Positions 38,567-48,433 are shown, numbered from the stretch's first letter. The stretch is 64,000 bases of DNA from Planotetraspora mira (GCF_016863275.1 NZ_BOOO01000037.1:1-64000); one strand, 5' to 3'. Translations and numbers: made by a program. Notes: generated from the sequence alone by a model not told the origin.

Positions 38567-39625
38567 GTGCTCGAGGTTCTGGGGATCGACCACTGGGGTG
38601 AGGAGGCGTACCTCGCGCTCGTCGAAGGTGCGTCGCTCACCGTCGACGAGCTTGCGAGTGTGACGACCGTCGACCGGGACATGCTCACGGGGGTTCTGCA
38701 ACGGCTCGAAGATCGAGGGCTGGTCTGCCGGGTGCCCGGCCAGCCGGTGCACTACGCCGCGCTGCCGCCGGACAGCGCGATCGAGGTGCTGCTGCTGGCA
38801 CGGGAGCGTGACGTCAAGCGGGTCAGGGCGCTGGCGCATCACCTCGGCGAGCGGCACCGCGCCAGAGCCGGGCGTGACGCCGCCGAGCTGATCGAGGTGG
38901 TCTCCGGGCCGGACGGCGTGGCGCGGTGTGGCCAGCAACTTCTCCGCCGGGCGAAGACGGCGATCCGCGGCATCGATGCGCCGCCGTACGCCAGGGCGAT
39001 CGACGGGGAGATGATCTCCTCCAGCGCGAACGTGCTGGAGGACGGCGTCCGCAGGCGTTTCATCCACGAACGCGACACGTTCCGGATGGCGGGGCAGACG
39101 CAGAAGATCGAGCAGAGCGTGGCCTCGGGAGAGGAGGTGCGGATCCTCGCCAACGTGCCGATGAAGATGATCCTCTCCGACGAGGACCTCGGGCTGATCC
39201 CCCTGCGGGCGACACCCCGGGTGCTCGACTCGTGCATCCTGGTCCATCCGTGCTCGTTGCTGGACGCGCTGTCAACGCTGTTCGAGATGTTGTGGCGCCA
39301 GGCGCTGCCGTTCGTGGCCGGGCAGGCCGCCGTCGACGAGGCCGCCACACCTGCCGCGCCGCTCCCCGGCATCACGGGCCTCACCGGAGTCGTGCGGAAA
39401 CCCGGGGAGGGTGAGACACCGCTCACCGAGGAGGAGCGCAGGATCGTCTCCCTCCTCGCGCTCGGCCTTCCGGACGAGGCGATCGCCCGCCAACTGGACA
39501 TGGGCCACCGCACCGTGCAGCGCCGCATCCACGCGCTCATGGTCCGGCTCGGGGCGACCAGCCGGTTCCAGGCCGGCGTCCTCGCCGCCCGGCGTGGCTG
39601 GTGGGAACCGGACCCGCGCCACTGA
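38567..39625 (+). CDS. TrmB/LuxR-type transcriptional regulator
   Basis: I prefer the GTG at 38567, seven bases after GGGAGG, over the in-frame ATG at 38546. The roughly 350-residue protein has an N-terminal winged helix (EEAYLALVEG; TVDRDMLTGVLQRLEDRGLVCR) of the TrmB type and a central domain resembling phospholipase D-like sensor folds. A C-terminal LuxR helix-turn-helix reads LTEEERRIVSLLALGLPDEAIARQL and continues into HRTVQRRIHALMVRLGA. Such regulators in actinomycetes often sit beside secreted hydrolase genes. Here it lies between S8 and S53 protease genes and may control either. Confidence 0.85.
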   Translation: MLEVLGIDHWGEEAYLALVEGASLTVDELASVTTVDRDMLTGVLQRLEDRGLVCRVPGQPVHYAALPPDSAIEVLLLARERDVKRVRALAHHLGERHRARAGRDAAELIEVVSGPDGVARCGQQLLRRAKTAIRGIDAPPYARAIDGEMISSSANVLEDGVRRRFIHERDTFRMAGQTQKIEQSVASGEEVRILANVPMKMILSDEDLGLIPLRATPRVLDSCILVHPCSLLDALSTLFEMLWRQALPFVAGQAAVDEAATPAAPLPGITGLTGVVRKPGEGETPLTEEERRIVSLLALGLPDEAIARQLDMGHRTVQRRIHALMVRLGATSRFQAGVLAARRGWWEPDPRH

Positions 39626-39660
39626 CCGGCGATTCTGGCACGCGGCCCCGGAAAGGGCGA

Positions 39661-39686
39661 CCGGCCGGAGACGATGCTCCGGCCGG
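39661..39686. terminator. Bidirectional hairpin between LuxR-type and S53 genes
   Basis: CCGGCCGGAG (39661-39670) pairs perfectly with CTCCGGCCGG (39677-39686) in the gap between two convergent genes. It can serve as a terminator for both. Confidence 0.65.
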
Positions 39687-39761
39687 CCACCGAGATCGGA
39701 CGCGCTCAGGTCAGGACCCAGGGAACTGCGTGAAGTCCCGGACCGTCCCGTTCAGATGCCC

Positions 39762-42700
39762 TCATGACCTGGGCGGTTTCACCCGCATCGTCACCGGCAC
39801 GACCTGCGACCCGTACGGAGTGTCGCTCTCGATGGTCACCGCGGCCGAGTAGTCCGTGAGCATCGAGGTGGTGCGGGGGTCGGCGTCGAGCGTCACCCTG
39901 ACCGTGGTGCTCCGGCCCGGCCCCAGCCTGGTCGTGCCGGCCCGGGCCGACATCCACGACACGTCGGCGTACGGCCGGTCGTATCCGGACAGCCGCTCCA
40001 CACCGGCCGTCGGCTGCCCGGTGGTGGGATCGGTGCCGCCGATCAGGTAGAACCCGGGTGCGCCCACCGCACCGGAGACGGTCACGTCGGCGTTGGGCAG
40101 CGGGCTCCACGCGTCGGCCGCGGGGTCGTAGGCGTACCCCTCGTTCGTGGCCGCGCCGAGGCCGTAGCTGTAACCGGTGGAGACGAGAAGCCGTCCGTTG
40201 GCCACCGCGTAGGCCGAGTCCATCAGGTCCAGCGGCATGTCCGCGATGCGGGACCACGCGTTCTTGGCCGGGTCGTAGGCGTAGCCGGCGGTCGTCGCGA
40301 CGCCGCCCGCGCAGTAGACCTTGCCGTCGATCCCGCCGCACGACAGGTAGGCGGTGCCCGCGGGGTACGGCGCCGCCTTGCTCCACTTGTCGGCCGCGGG
40401 GTCGTAGACCGTCACGGTGTTGTTGGCACACTGCTCGGACCCGTAGTCACCCTGGCGGCAGCCGCCGACGAGGTACAGCTTGCCGTCGAGTGCTGCCACG
40501 CCGGAGTAGCCGTACGGATCCGGGTTGGGCGCGAGGGTCTGCCAGCGGTCGGTCTTCGGGTTATAGGCCTCCGTGGCGGGGACGGTGCCGCCCATGCTGT
40601 CGCGGCCGGACGTGACATAGAAGCGGCCGTCGATGAAGGCTCCGGCGGCCGCCCACCGTCGGTACCAGGGGCTGGTCAGCGTGGTCCACGAACCGGTCTT
40701 CTGGTCGTAGGAGGCGAAGGAGTTGGAGAACGTCGTGCCCTCCGCCGCGTTGCCGAGCCCGGCGTAGAGTTTCCCTTCGTAGACGCCCGCGACCATTCCC
40801 GTGCCCTGTTTCGGCAGGTCGGCGACCGGGCGCCAGGCGGTTCCCGCCGGGTGGGCGCGACCGGATCCCGGTACGGCGGGGCCGGTGCCGCCCCTGACGG
40901 TTGCCTGCGTGGCCGGGACCTTCACCCGGTTCGCCGCGGCGCCCGTCGCCGCCGCCGTCTCCGCCGGAGTGACGCCGGGCCGCTCGCCGAGCGTGAACGT
41001 GGCCGTTCCCGTGCCGGTGTTGCGGACGGTGAAGCCGACCGTGCGCCTGCTCCCCCAGGTGACCGAGGTGTCCACGGACGCCGGGGTGGCCGTGAGGCGG
41101 CCCGTCTCCAGCGCGAAGTCGGCACGGGTGGCTCCGCTGGAGACCTTCACCTGCCTGGTCAGAGCCGGGTAGTGGAAGGCCGCCTTCTCGGCAGTGATCT
41201 TCTGTTTCCCGGTCTTCGGCGAGAACAGCCAGTACAGGCCGTCGCCGAGGGCGGGGTCGTCCGGAGTCGCCACGCTGATCGCCCTAGACGCGGCGGAACC
41301 CGCGGCCCCGGAATGTCCGGCCCGGGAATCCGCCGCCGACACCGTGGCGCCAACCACTCCCCCTCCGGTGTTCGCGTCGGTCACCTGGCCGACGACCAGC
41401 CCGCCGGGTGTGGGCCCGAACGTGCGGGTGCCCACGGCGACCTTGTCGATCTCCCACACGTTGCCGAGGCCGCCCGCGTAGTGGAAGCGCAGCCGGACGC
41501 CGGACCGGCCCGCGAAGGCCGCGAGAGGGACCGACACGTGCGCGGGGCCGCTCATGCTGTCGGGCGCGGTCCACACGGTGGTCCAGGTGGCGCCGCCGTC
41601 GGTGCTGACGTCGACGTCGGCCTTCGGGGTGTTGAGGCGCTGGAAGGGCGGGAAGTGGGTCTCGAATTCGACGACCGGGTTCTCCTCCTTCGACAGGTCG
41701 TAGGACGGGCTGCGCAGTTCGGTGTCGACCTCGGCCCAGCCGAGATGGAAGTCGTCGACGATCGCGAAGCCGCCCCCGCCGCCGGTCTGGTTGCCCCGGC
41801 CGAGCGGGTCGTCGAACTGCCAGCCGCCGTTGTCGTTGTTGTTCCGCACGGTCCAGCCCGTGGGAGTGGAGCGGTCGTCGAAGGCCTGCACGCCTCCGCC
41901 GCGGTAGGCCAGCGTGTAGCCCGGCGCCGCCGCCTTCTGCGTGTCCACGGGAACCGCGATGTTCGCCGTCACCGGGCTCGTTCCGAGCCGCACCGTCTCC
42001 GTCGCGGGCAGGTAGCCGGGGTAGCCGGCCGTCACAGTGAGCGTGTAGTCGGTGCCCTGCGGAAGCTTCAGGTGGTAGGCGCCGGTCGCCGGGTCGGTGT
42101 GCACCGGTGCGCCGGGCACGCCCTCGACGCTGATCTGGGCGTACATGGGCCACCCGTGCCCGCCGCCGTCGGTCACGACGCCGGAGACGGCCTGCGAGGG
42201 GAGCGGTTCGAGCGCGACGTCACGGGTGACGGTGGCCCCGTCCTCCAGCGTGGTCGTCGTGACGGCCGCCTGCTTGTAGCCGTACGCGCTGACCGTGCCC
42301 GTGTAGCCGCCGGCCGGGATCGACAGGCGGTAGCCGCCGTCCGTTCCCGATGTCGCGTGGAACGCCCCGAACGTGATGAGGGCCCCGGCGATGGGGGCCT
42401 TCGTCGATTTGTCGGTCACCGTGCCGGCGATCGTCCCGTGGGGGCCGCCGCGGAAGGAGGCCGCTCCGTTGGGGGTGCCGAGTCCGGTCGGCCCGTCGTA
42501 CGCCGGTGCCGCCACGCACAGGTACGCGGGGTCGCACGACGGTGTGGCGCCGAAGCCGCACAGCCCCGGCGAGCAACTGGCGTTGTCGCCCTTGACGACG
42601 TCGTTCAGCCCGCCCGGGTTGGCGTAGGCGTAGGAGTTCACGTCGGTGTCCTGCACCGGAGTGCCCGCGATCGCGTAGACGCCGGCGATGATGGGCGAGG

Positions 42701-43784
42701 ACGCGCTGGTGCCGCCGTAGACGCTCCAGCCGGTGTCGGAGTAGCTGTTGTACACCGCCACGCCGGTGACCGGGTCGGCCACCGCCGACACGTCGGCGAC
42801 GGTACGGCCGGCGCAGCCCCGGTCGGACTGGAAGCCGGGCTTCGCGCCGTACACGGAGCAGCCCGAGCCGGGCGCGCCCCACCGGTCGGCTCCCGAGGAG
42901 GTCCAGGTGGAGTTCCAGACCGTCTCCGACCAGCCGCGTGCGCTGGAGTCGCGCACCAGCGACGTGCCGCCCACGGCCGTCACGTACGGCGACGCCGCCG
43001 GATAGGAGACGCCGTAGCCGTAGTCGCCCGAAGAGGCGACGATCGCCACTCCCGGATGGTTGTAGTGCACGTCCAGGGTCGCGTCATCGGGGTATTCGCG
43101 GTCGGTTCCGTAGGAGTTGGACACGAACTTGGCGCCCATCGCCACGGCCTGGTCGACCGCGGCTCCGAGGTCGTCGGGATAGTTCGAGTCGGCCTCGACG
43201 AGCAGGAGGTTCGCGCGCGGCGCGACGGCGGAGACCATGTCGAGGTCGAGCGCGATCTCACCGGCCCATCCGCCGTCCGGCACCGGGTAGTCGGTGCCAC
43301 CTCGCTGGTCGACCTTCCGGAAGCAGCCGCTCTCGGACGTGCAGGCTGGCAGACCGTACTGTGCCCGGTAGATCGCCAGGTCGGCCTCGGCGGTCGGCGC
43401 GTCGAAGGCGTCGACGATCGCGATGGTCTGGCCGGCGCCGCCGTCGGCGGGCAGGTGGTAGGCGTCGATCAGGTCGGCAGGGCCATACCCGTCAGGCGCG
43501 ACCACCGCGCTCACCCGCTTCTCCGGCTGCCCGGCCGGGCTGGGACGGCGCAGCGCGAAGCAGCTGAACCTGCCCTCGGCCGGCGCCTCGCATAACGGCT
43601 GGGCCTGTTCCGCGGCGCTCGGGGACGCACTCGGGGTGGTGTCGATCGTCGGCGTCGCGGCGAACGATGGAGCCGGTCCGAGGGTCAGTGCGGCGAGTAC
43701 GACGGTGACGAGGAGGGCGACGCGACGGCCGCCGTTACGTGCCCGCGGCCGTGGCCGAGGTGGCAATCCTCTCCAGGTACGCAA
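39762..43784 (-). CDS. Large secreted S53 (sedolisin) protease with beta modules and Kelch repeats
   Basis: The 1340-residue protein starts at TTG with an Arg-rich signal peptide (RRVALLVTVVLAALTLG, cleavage near SFAA). A short propeptide leads to an S53 catalytic domain with Glu and Asp in GGWAGEIALDLDM and Ser in YGGTSASSP. The pro-kumamolisin domain usual in the family is mostly absent. Then follow two carboxypeptidase-regulatory-like modules, a carbohydrate-binding-like beta-sandwich, another such module, an Ig-like stretch and about five Kelch repeats (VAALDGKLYLVGG, GAFIDGRFYVTSG and others) that likely form a propeller. Acid-acting extracellular proteolysis is expected. The exact start is uncertain. 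Confidence 0.9.
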   Translation of the reverse strand: MRTWRGLPPRPRPRARNGGRRVALLVTVVLAALTLGPAPSFAATPTIDTTPSASPSAAEQAQPLCEAPAEGRFSCFALRRPSPAGQPEKRVSAVVAPDGYGPADLIDAYHLPADGGAGQTIAIVDAFDAPTAEADLAIYRAQYGLPACTSESGCFRKVDQRGGTDYPVPDGGWAGEIALDLDMVSAVAPRANLLLVEADSNYPDDLGAAVDQAVAMGAKFVSNSYGTDREYPDDATLDVHYNHPGVAIVASSGDYGYGVSYPAASPYVTAVGGTSLVRDSSARGWSETVWNSTWTSSGADRWGAPGSGCSVYGAKPGFQSDRGCAGRTVADVSAVADPVTGVAVYNSYSDTGWSVYGGTSASSPIIAGVYAIAGTPVQDTDVNSYAYANPGGLNDVVKGDNASCSPGLCGFGATPSCDPAYLCVAAPAYDGPTGLGTPNGAASFRGGPHGTIAGTVTDKSTKAPIAGALITFGAFHATSGTDGGYRLSIPAGGYTGTVSAYGYKQAAVTTTTLEDGATVTRDVALEPLPSQAVSGVVTDGGGHGWPMYAQISVEGVPGAPVHTDPATGAYHLKLPQGTDYTLTVTAGYPGYLPATETVRLGTSPVTANIAVPVDTQKAAAPGYTLAYRGGGVQAFDDRSTPTGWTVRNNNDNGGWQFDDPLGRGNQTGGGGGFAIVDDFHLGWAEVDTELRSPSYDLSKEENPVVEFETHFPPFQRLNTPKADVDVSTDGGATWTTVWTAPDSMSGPAHVSVPLAAFAGRSGVRLRFHYAGGLGNVWEIDKVAVGTRTFGPTPGGLVVGQVTDANTGGGVVGATVSAADSRAGHSGAAGSAASRAISVATPDDPALGDGLYWLFSPKTGKQKITAEKAAFHYPALTRQVKVSSGATRADFALETGRLTATPASVDTSVTWGSRRTVGFTVRNTGTGTATFTLGERPGVTPAETAAATGAAANRVKVPATQATVRGGTGPAVPGSGRAHPAGTAWRPVADLPKQGTGMVAGVYEGKLYAGLGNAAEGTTFSNSFASYDQKTGSWTTLTSPWYRRWAAAGAFIDGRFYVTSGRDSMGGTVPATEAYNPKTDRWQTLAPNPDPYGYSGVAALDGKLYLVGGCRQGDYGSEQCANNTVTVYDPAADKWSKAAPYPAGTAYLSCGGIDGKVYCAGGVATTAGYAYDPAKNAWSRIADMPLDLMDSAYAVANGRLLVSTGYSYGLGAATNEGYAYDPAADAWSPLPNADVTVSGAVGAPGFYLIGGTDPTTGQPTAGVERLSGYDRPYADVSWMSARAGTTRLGPGRSTTVRVTLDADPRTTSMLTDYSAAVTIESDTPYGSQVVPVTMRVKPPRS

Positions 43785-44012
43785 AGGTTCTGCTCCTGCT
43801 CTCCGGGGGGTTCCGCCAGGCAGACGCCGGCGGCGAGATCCGAGGATCTTCGCTCCGAAAATCGGGCATCAGAGACAATTGCGTCAAGATCATACGGCGG
43901 CGTGATAGTGCCGTGACGCGTTCACGCCAAGCGTCACCGCGCCGGGCGGCGGCCCCCAGCCTGGGCCGCGAGTTCGGCATGAACGCCGAGCAACTGTCGC
44001 GGACGTGCCCGA

Positions 44013-44960
44013 CTATCGCCCTCCCTGCCCCGGCGGCCGGCTCGGCTGGTTGCCGTGGGCGTAAACGTGGGTCTCGAAGTCCACGACCGACCAGCGGCCG
44101 ATCGCGTAGATGCGCTCCTCCTTCTGCCCCACGGTGGGCGGAGGGTTCTTGTCCAGGTGGTAGTCGCCCTCGGACTGTTTGACACCGCCCTTGTAGCCGC
44201 CCTCGTTTCCGCCGACCGTGCGCAGTGACTTTCGGCGTCGTCGTAGGAGATCGCGGTGGTGATGTGGTCGGGCCGGACGTTGCCGTGGTTGTCCTTGAGC
44301 ACGATGTCGCCCGGTCTCGGGGTGAACCGGCCGTGCGCGTCGTAGTAGTCCTCCAGATGGAACTGGGTGAACCAGCCCTTGTACGTCCGGTCCTCCGCGA
44401 GCGGTTTGACCAGGCCGCCGCTGCCTTCTGGGGCGGGCAGGACCCAGTACTTGCGCGGGGCGCCTCGCCCGGTGTGGAAATCCTTGAGCGTCTGCCAGGT
44501 GGACGAGGCCGAATTCCACACCCAGGTCGGCTCGCCCTGATAGGTGAAGACGCGCTCGAGTTGGTCGACGTGCTGGTGGAAGCTGACGGCTCCGCTGGCC
44601 GTGGTCGGGTCGAGACCGATGCTGCGGGCCTTGGTGTAGGCGAACTCGCCGCACCAGTCGGCGTCGGAGATCCCCCATTTGGCCCGGGCGTCCTGCTGGT
44701 CCACGCTGTCGAGGCCGCGCTGCTTGACCTGGAGTTGCAACGCCGCCAGCACCTTGTCCTGGACGGTCCGATCGGGATGTTCATACTCCGGCTTGAGCAG
44801 CGCGTGCCGCAGCTCGCCAAGGATCACGGCCTGCTTGGCGGACACGGCGGCCTCGGTGGAATCGTCGGCCTTCCGGCTGGCGGGCAGGGTGTCCTGGAGG
44901 TCCGCGACCATGGTCGTGAGCCGGTGCCTGATCTCGGTGAGCCCCTTGACTCGTTCGGGC
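44013..44960 (-). pseudogene. CHAP-like domain protein remnant, frameshifted and 5' truncated
   Basis: The readable part starts near GLTEIRHRLTTMVADLQD and contains DWCGEFAYTKARSIGLD with a likely catalytic Cys, followed by PGDIVLKDNHGNVRPDHIT with a likely His, the CHAP/NlpC amidase pattern. Near 44230 one base is lost and the sequence continues in another frame (SLRTVGGNEGGYKGG and onward to FETHVYAHGNQPSR). The 5' end is joined at about 44985 to an unrelated plus-strand gene fragment. Similar C-termini occur in DUF4157-type contractile-injection-associated proteins, by memory only. Confidence 0.6.
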
Positions 44961-44986
44961 CCATCACCGCCGATGAGATCCTCTGA

Positions 44987-45314
44987 CGCGACCTGCAGGC
45001 GTGGTGGAAGGACACCCGGAGCCTGCCCACCGATGACGCCGCCAAAAAGTCCCTCTACACCAGGCTCGGCTCCTGCCTGCCGGAGAACTCCCGGGCCCAA
45101 CAGAACCTGTTCACGCTCTACCACGAAATCCACGGCCCGAATGTGCAGGGGCTGCCTGCTCTCCTGCCCGAGGTCTGGCTGCACTGGGACCCCAAGACCG
45201 TCCGTGCCCGTGGCACCGAAGCGCTGCTCCGATTCCGCATGGACTTTCTGCTTCTCCTGTCCCGCGGCCAGCGCGTCGTCCTGGAGGTCGACGGACGCCA
45301 GCGGCGCGGTTGAC
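44987..45314 (+). pseudogene. Internal fragment of a PD-(D/E)XK-like nuclease gene
   Basis: With no start, the plus frame reads LFTLYHEIHGPNVQGLPALL, then LLRFRMDFLLLL and RVVLEVDGRQ. The pattern RMDFLLLL then ExDG matches an actinobacterial family of defence-associated hypothetical proteins with a restriction-endonuclease-like core. Both ends are cut: a stop precedes the first codon and an IS5-family fragment follows immediately after VDGRQ. Confidence 0.55.
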
Positions 45315-45850
45315 CTCCTTCTGTGCGCGGGAGAGCCGTGGCCGGTGGCGGTGGCGTTTGAACGGGGTGCGGATGGTGCCGCCGGCCCCTTGGTATCCTT
45401 TGTCGGCGAACGTCTTCATGTTGCTGCTGGTGAGTGCGTCGATGAGGCCGACCGTTCGGGGGGCGGTCAGGTCGTGCGTTCTCCCTGGCAGGGCCAGCGA
45501 GGCCCAGACGAGCCGGCCGGCGAGGTCAGCCACGACCTGGATATGCATACCGTGGCGTTTGTGCTTGCCGGAGTAGTAGGGCTTTTGGTCGGCGACGCGA
45601 TCGATTGGGATCAGGGTGCCGTCGAGGATGGCGTAGGCCAGTCGAGAAGCTCGGACGGCGGCAGCGTGTAAGTCGTCAGCGAGGGCTGCCAGGAGGTCGA
45701 CCGACTCCCGCACATAGCGCCAGGCTGTCGTGGTGCCGATGCCGAACCCAGCGGCCAGGCGGGCGTAGGTATCCCCGTCGCGCAGGTGGGCCAGCACCAG
45801 CAGCGCTTGCCGGCCCGGATCCAGGCGCCGCCACCGGCATCGACGTTGGG
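45311..45850 (-). pseudogene. IS5-family (DDE_Tnp_4) transposase fragment
   Basis: The minus strand reads QALLVLAHLRDGDTYARLAAG, then TTAWRYVRESVDLLAALADD, then AILDGTLIPIDRV (first Asp) and FADKGYQGAGG (second Asp), ending KEVNRA where it meets the nuclease fragment. The start and the final catalytic part are missing, so it is a dead remnant truncated at both ends. Confidence 0.75.
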
Positions 45851-45859
45851 CACGCTGAG

Positions 45860-46265
45860 CGCGGATGAGAACACGGGACTGCTGCGGCGATACGTGGGCC
45901 CGCATCTCGGCAACGTCGCGCTGAGCAAGATCGATACGGCGATGGTTCGCGAGTGGCGGGCGACGCTCGTGGGAAAGGCGTCGGCCCATCCGAGGTGGCC
46001 AAGTCCTACCGCTTCCTCCGCGGAGCCGTTCCCCGACACCGGAGCGCGCGGTGGCATCCTGCGGCGCAGCAACTTCCGGCGTGCTGCCAAGTGGGACGAG
46101 AACACAAGGAAGATCGGCTTCCTCGGTCTCCACTTCCATGATCTCCGGCACACGGGCAACACGATCGCGGCCGGCTCCGGCGCCACTGGATCGGCTTGCC
46201 GGACGCTCGCGCAACTATGCCGGAGGCTGCAGCATTCCACGTCCAGACTCCGGTTCCTACCGTAG
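45860..46265 (+). pseudogene. Tyrosine integrase remnant, frameshifted
   Basis: Fragments of a phage-type integrase: LLRRYVGPHLGNVALSKIDT (core-binding domain), a frame change to VAKSYRFLRGAV, and then GLHFHDLRHTGNTIAA (the HxLRHT box). The first catalytic Arg and the Tyr region are missing or scrambled. It may be the scar of an integrated element; the sequence abuts the intact SDR gene at 46271. Confidence 0.65.
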
Positions 46266-46270
46266 GGGTC

Positions 46271-47179
46271 ATGACACTTATCAGCACTCCGTTCAACGCC
46301 AAGACCACGGCCGCGGAGGTCCTCGCTGGCGTCGACCTCACTGGGCGACGGATCATCGTCACCGGCGGTGCCTCCGGGATCGGCCTGGAGACCGTCCGGG
46401 CTCTGCGGGGCGCGGGGGCCGAGGTCACCGTGGCGACGCGCAACCCCGCCGGCGGCGAGCGGGCCCTGGACTTGAGCGACCTCGGCTCGGTGCGCGCGTT
46501 TGTGGCCGGCTGGTCCGGGCCGGTGCACGCGATCGTCGCGAACGCCGGGATCATGGCGGTGCCCACCCGCCAGGTCGCCACCAACGGCTGGGAGCTGCAG
46601 CTGGCGACGAACTTCCTCGGTCATTTCGCGCTGGTCACCGGCCTGCACGAGAACCTGCGGCAGGCCGGCGACGCGCGGGTGGTCACGGTGAGTTCCGGCG
46701 CTCATCTGGGCGTGCCGTTCGACTTCGACGACCCGCACTTCGAGCGACGCCCGTACGACCCATGGGCCGCGTACGGGCAGTCGAAGACGGCCGAAGTCCT
46801 GCTCGTCGTCGGCGTGGCCCGGCGCTGGGCCGCCGACGGCGTCACCGCGAATTCGCTGAGCCCCGGCTACATCCACACCAACCTGCAGCGGCATCTCGAC
46901 GATGCAACCATGCGGGCGTTTGGCGCGATGGACGATGAGGGAAACCTCCTGACCCCGGACTACTACAAGACCCCGGAGCAGGGCGCTGCCACCTCGGTGC
47001 TGCTTGCCGCGTCGCCGCTGCTCGACGGTGTGACCGGCCGCTACTTCTTGGACAACCAGGAAGAAGGGGTAGTGCCGGGCGGCCCGGACGCGACCGGCGG
47101 CGTAGCGGACTGGGCGGTCGACCCGGCCGTTGCCGACCGCCTCTGGGACTACGCGCTCAAAGCAACACTCAACGGATGA
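46271..47179 (+). CDS. Short-chain dehydrogenase (retinol/WW-oxidoreductase-like)
   Basis: I start at the ATG at 46271 (MTLISTPFN); the frame is open upstream but there it reads the integrase remnant. The 302-residue protein has TGGASGIGLETV near residue 34, ANAGIMAVP near 94, Ser in VTVSSGAH and Tyr-Lys in YGQSKTAEVLL. The insertion FDFDDPHFERRPYDPW is typical of the SDR group related to retinol dehydrogenases and light-dependent protochlorophyllide reductases. Substrate unknown. Confidence 0.9.
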   Translation: MTLISTPFNAKTTAAEVLAGVDLTGRRIIVTGGASGIGLETVRALRGAGAEVTVATRNPAGGERALDLSDLGSVRAFVAGWSGPVHAIVANAGIMAVPTRQVATNGWELQLATNFLGHFALVTGLHENLRQAGDARVVTVSSGAHLGVPFDFDDPHFERRPYDPWAAYGQSKTAEVLLVVGVARRWAADGVTANSLSPGYIHTNLQRHLDDATMRAFGAMDDEGNLLTPDYYKTPEQGAATSVLLAASPLLDGVTGRYFLDNQEEGVVPGGPDATGGVADWAVDPAVADRLWDYALKATLNG

Positions 47180-47740
47180 TCACCAGCCAGTGAGCCCACG
47201 TCGCACCCGGCTCATCGCGGTGTCCGGGCTGGCCATAGTTGCTAGTCACCCCTCGCTGCTGCAGGGGTCGTCGCAGCCGTCCCACGCCACGGCGCCGGCG
47301 ACGGCGCAGGACCGGCACGGGCAGCCCGGTCCGCCCCTCACCGCCCTGCCTCCCATCATCAACGACGCGAATCCTGACGACGGCGCGCGTTGATGTAAAC
47401 CAAGAGCACGGGCAGGATCACCACCACGATCACGAAGACACCTACTAGCGCGAGCTCCATACCTCCATAGGACTCAACGAGCGCCCCCGGTCGATACCAC
47501 CGCAGGGCAATATTCGCGTTGGGCGCCGGGATCCCGGTCGTCACCCCGCGGGCCGCCATATGGGCCATGCCGGACGCGTAGCGGTTATTGACCCTCTACC
47601 AGTAGCCGTCGCGGTGCAGCGTGACGCTGCAATAAGGGCATTACGCTTTCTTGGTTCTGCTCATACTAAAGGCCGAACTGCAATCTGGTATCAAGGTGCC
47701 ATTCCCGGCAGTCACGTTCAGCTGACCTGGGAGGTGAATC
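47180..47740. other. Intergenic region with a possible tiny membrane protein
   Basis: No firm gene. On the minus strand 47359-47460 could encode a 33-residue peptide, MELALVGVFVIVVVILPV continuing into a basic tail, with one transmembrane helix; the GGAGGT directly before its ATG is too close for a normal ribosome site. On the plus strand a GTG at 47190 opens 67 codons of low-complexity sequence. The AT-rich 47630-47690 stretch probably holds the STAS gene promoter. Confidence 0.4.
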
Positions 47741-48073
47741 ATGGAGTTGCTGAACGTCACAGTCGAGCCCGCTCACCAACAGGTCACCGTCCGGGTGCGC
47801 GGCGAGATCGACATAGCCACCGCCGATCACCTACAGCACATCCTTGACGCAGCCCTTCAAGAGGCGCAGGTCTCACGGCTGGAGGTGGATATGAGCGGAG
47901 TACGTTTCATGGATTGCTCAGGCCTCCGGGCGTTGCTGCACGCCAAGGAGCGGCTGGAAAAGGACGGCGGCACGATAACCCTGGTGAATCTGACACCACA
48001 GGTCGATCGTGTGCTGTCGATCCTCGGCTTCGACCATTCCCTCAGCCCCAATCTGCTCGACTCCAAAGCCTGA
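47741..48073 (+). CDS. STAS-domain anti-sigma factor antagonist
   Basis: The 110-residue single-domain protein has the STAS core: RVRGEIDIATADHL near the N-terminus and the DMSGVRFMDCSGLRALL box around residues 50-66, where the Ser of CSG is the phosphorylation site used in SpoIIAA/RsbV-type partner switching. The start follows GGGAGGTG. Actinomycetes have many such orphans; the matching anti-sigma kinase is not in this window. Confidence 0.92.
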   Translation: MELLNVTVEPAHQQVTVRVRGEIDIATADHLQHILDAALQEAQVSRLEVDMSGVRFMDCSGLRALLHAKERLEKDGGTITLVNLTPQVDRVLSILGFDHSLSPNLLDSKA

Positions 48074-48100
48074 AGGGCTGCGATGCGCACGATTGGAGGA

Positions 48101-48134
48101 CGGCCCCCGCCTCGTCTGGTCGAGGCGGGAGCCG
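48101..48134 (+). terminator. Intrinsic terminator of the STAS gene
   Basis: CGGCcCCCGCCTCG (48101-48114) pairs with CGAGGCGGgaGCCG (48121-48134) around a 6-base loop and is followed by TTTCTG, 27 bases beyond the stop codon. Confidence 0.7.
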
Positions 48135-48179
48135 TTTCTGTCGAGCACGAGCGCGCACCCTCTCCTTGACGGCGCCCAC

Positions 48180-48433
48180 CGTTGAAGGTTCGAGGCGTTG
48201 TCGAACGTGGACCAATCGTGGCGGTTCAGCCTCAGGGTCATATCCATCTGCGCGGCCCGGGCGTCAGCCAGCGCCTGCTCGAGGTCCTCCGGGACCACCG
48301 CCTCCTGTTTGGCGATGTCGATCGAGGATGGCATGAGGTCGTCGTCGACGATCTCCTTGACCTGGGCTTCGGCCGCGAGGAAGTCACGCTGCGCCTGAAC
48401 GAGGTCGTCCGGAAAGTTGTACGACTCGGCCAT
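48180..48433 (-). pseudogene. 5' part of a hypothetical protein, 3' truncated
   Basis: The minus frame begins MAESYNFPDDLVQAQRDFLA and stays coding-like for about 84 residues through LRLNRHDWSTFDNAS. The downstream continuation is the antisense of the terminator and STAS gene, so the natural 3' end is lost. Short actinobacterial proteins with a similar start are common and of unknown function. Confidence 0.45.

Noticed and set aside
40851-43595. Long open frame on the plus strand
   Set aside because: It is antisense to the S53 protease gene, has Arg/Gly/Val-rich composition typical of shadow frames, and matches no family.
47190-47393. 67-codon plus-strand secreted peptide
   Set aside because: It begins in a weak GTG context and is low-complexity, with no clear signal peptide or known relatives.
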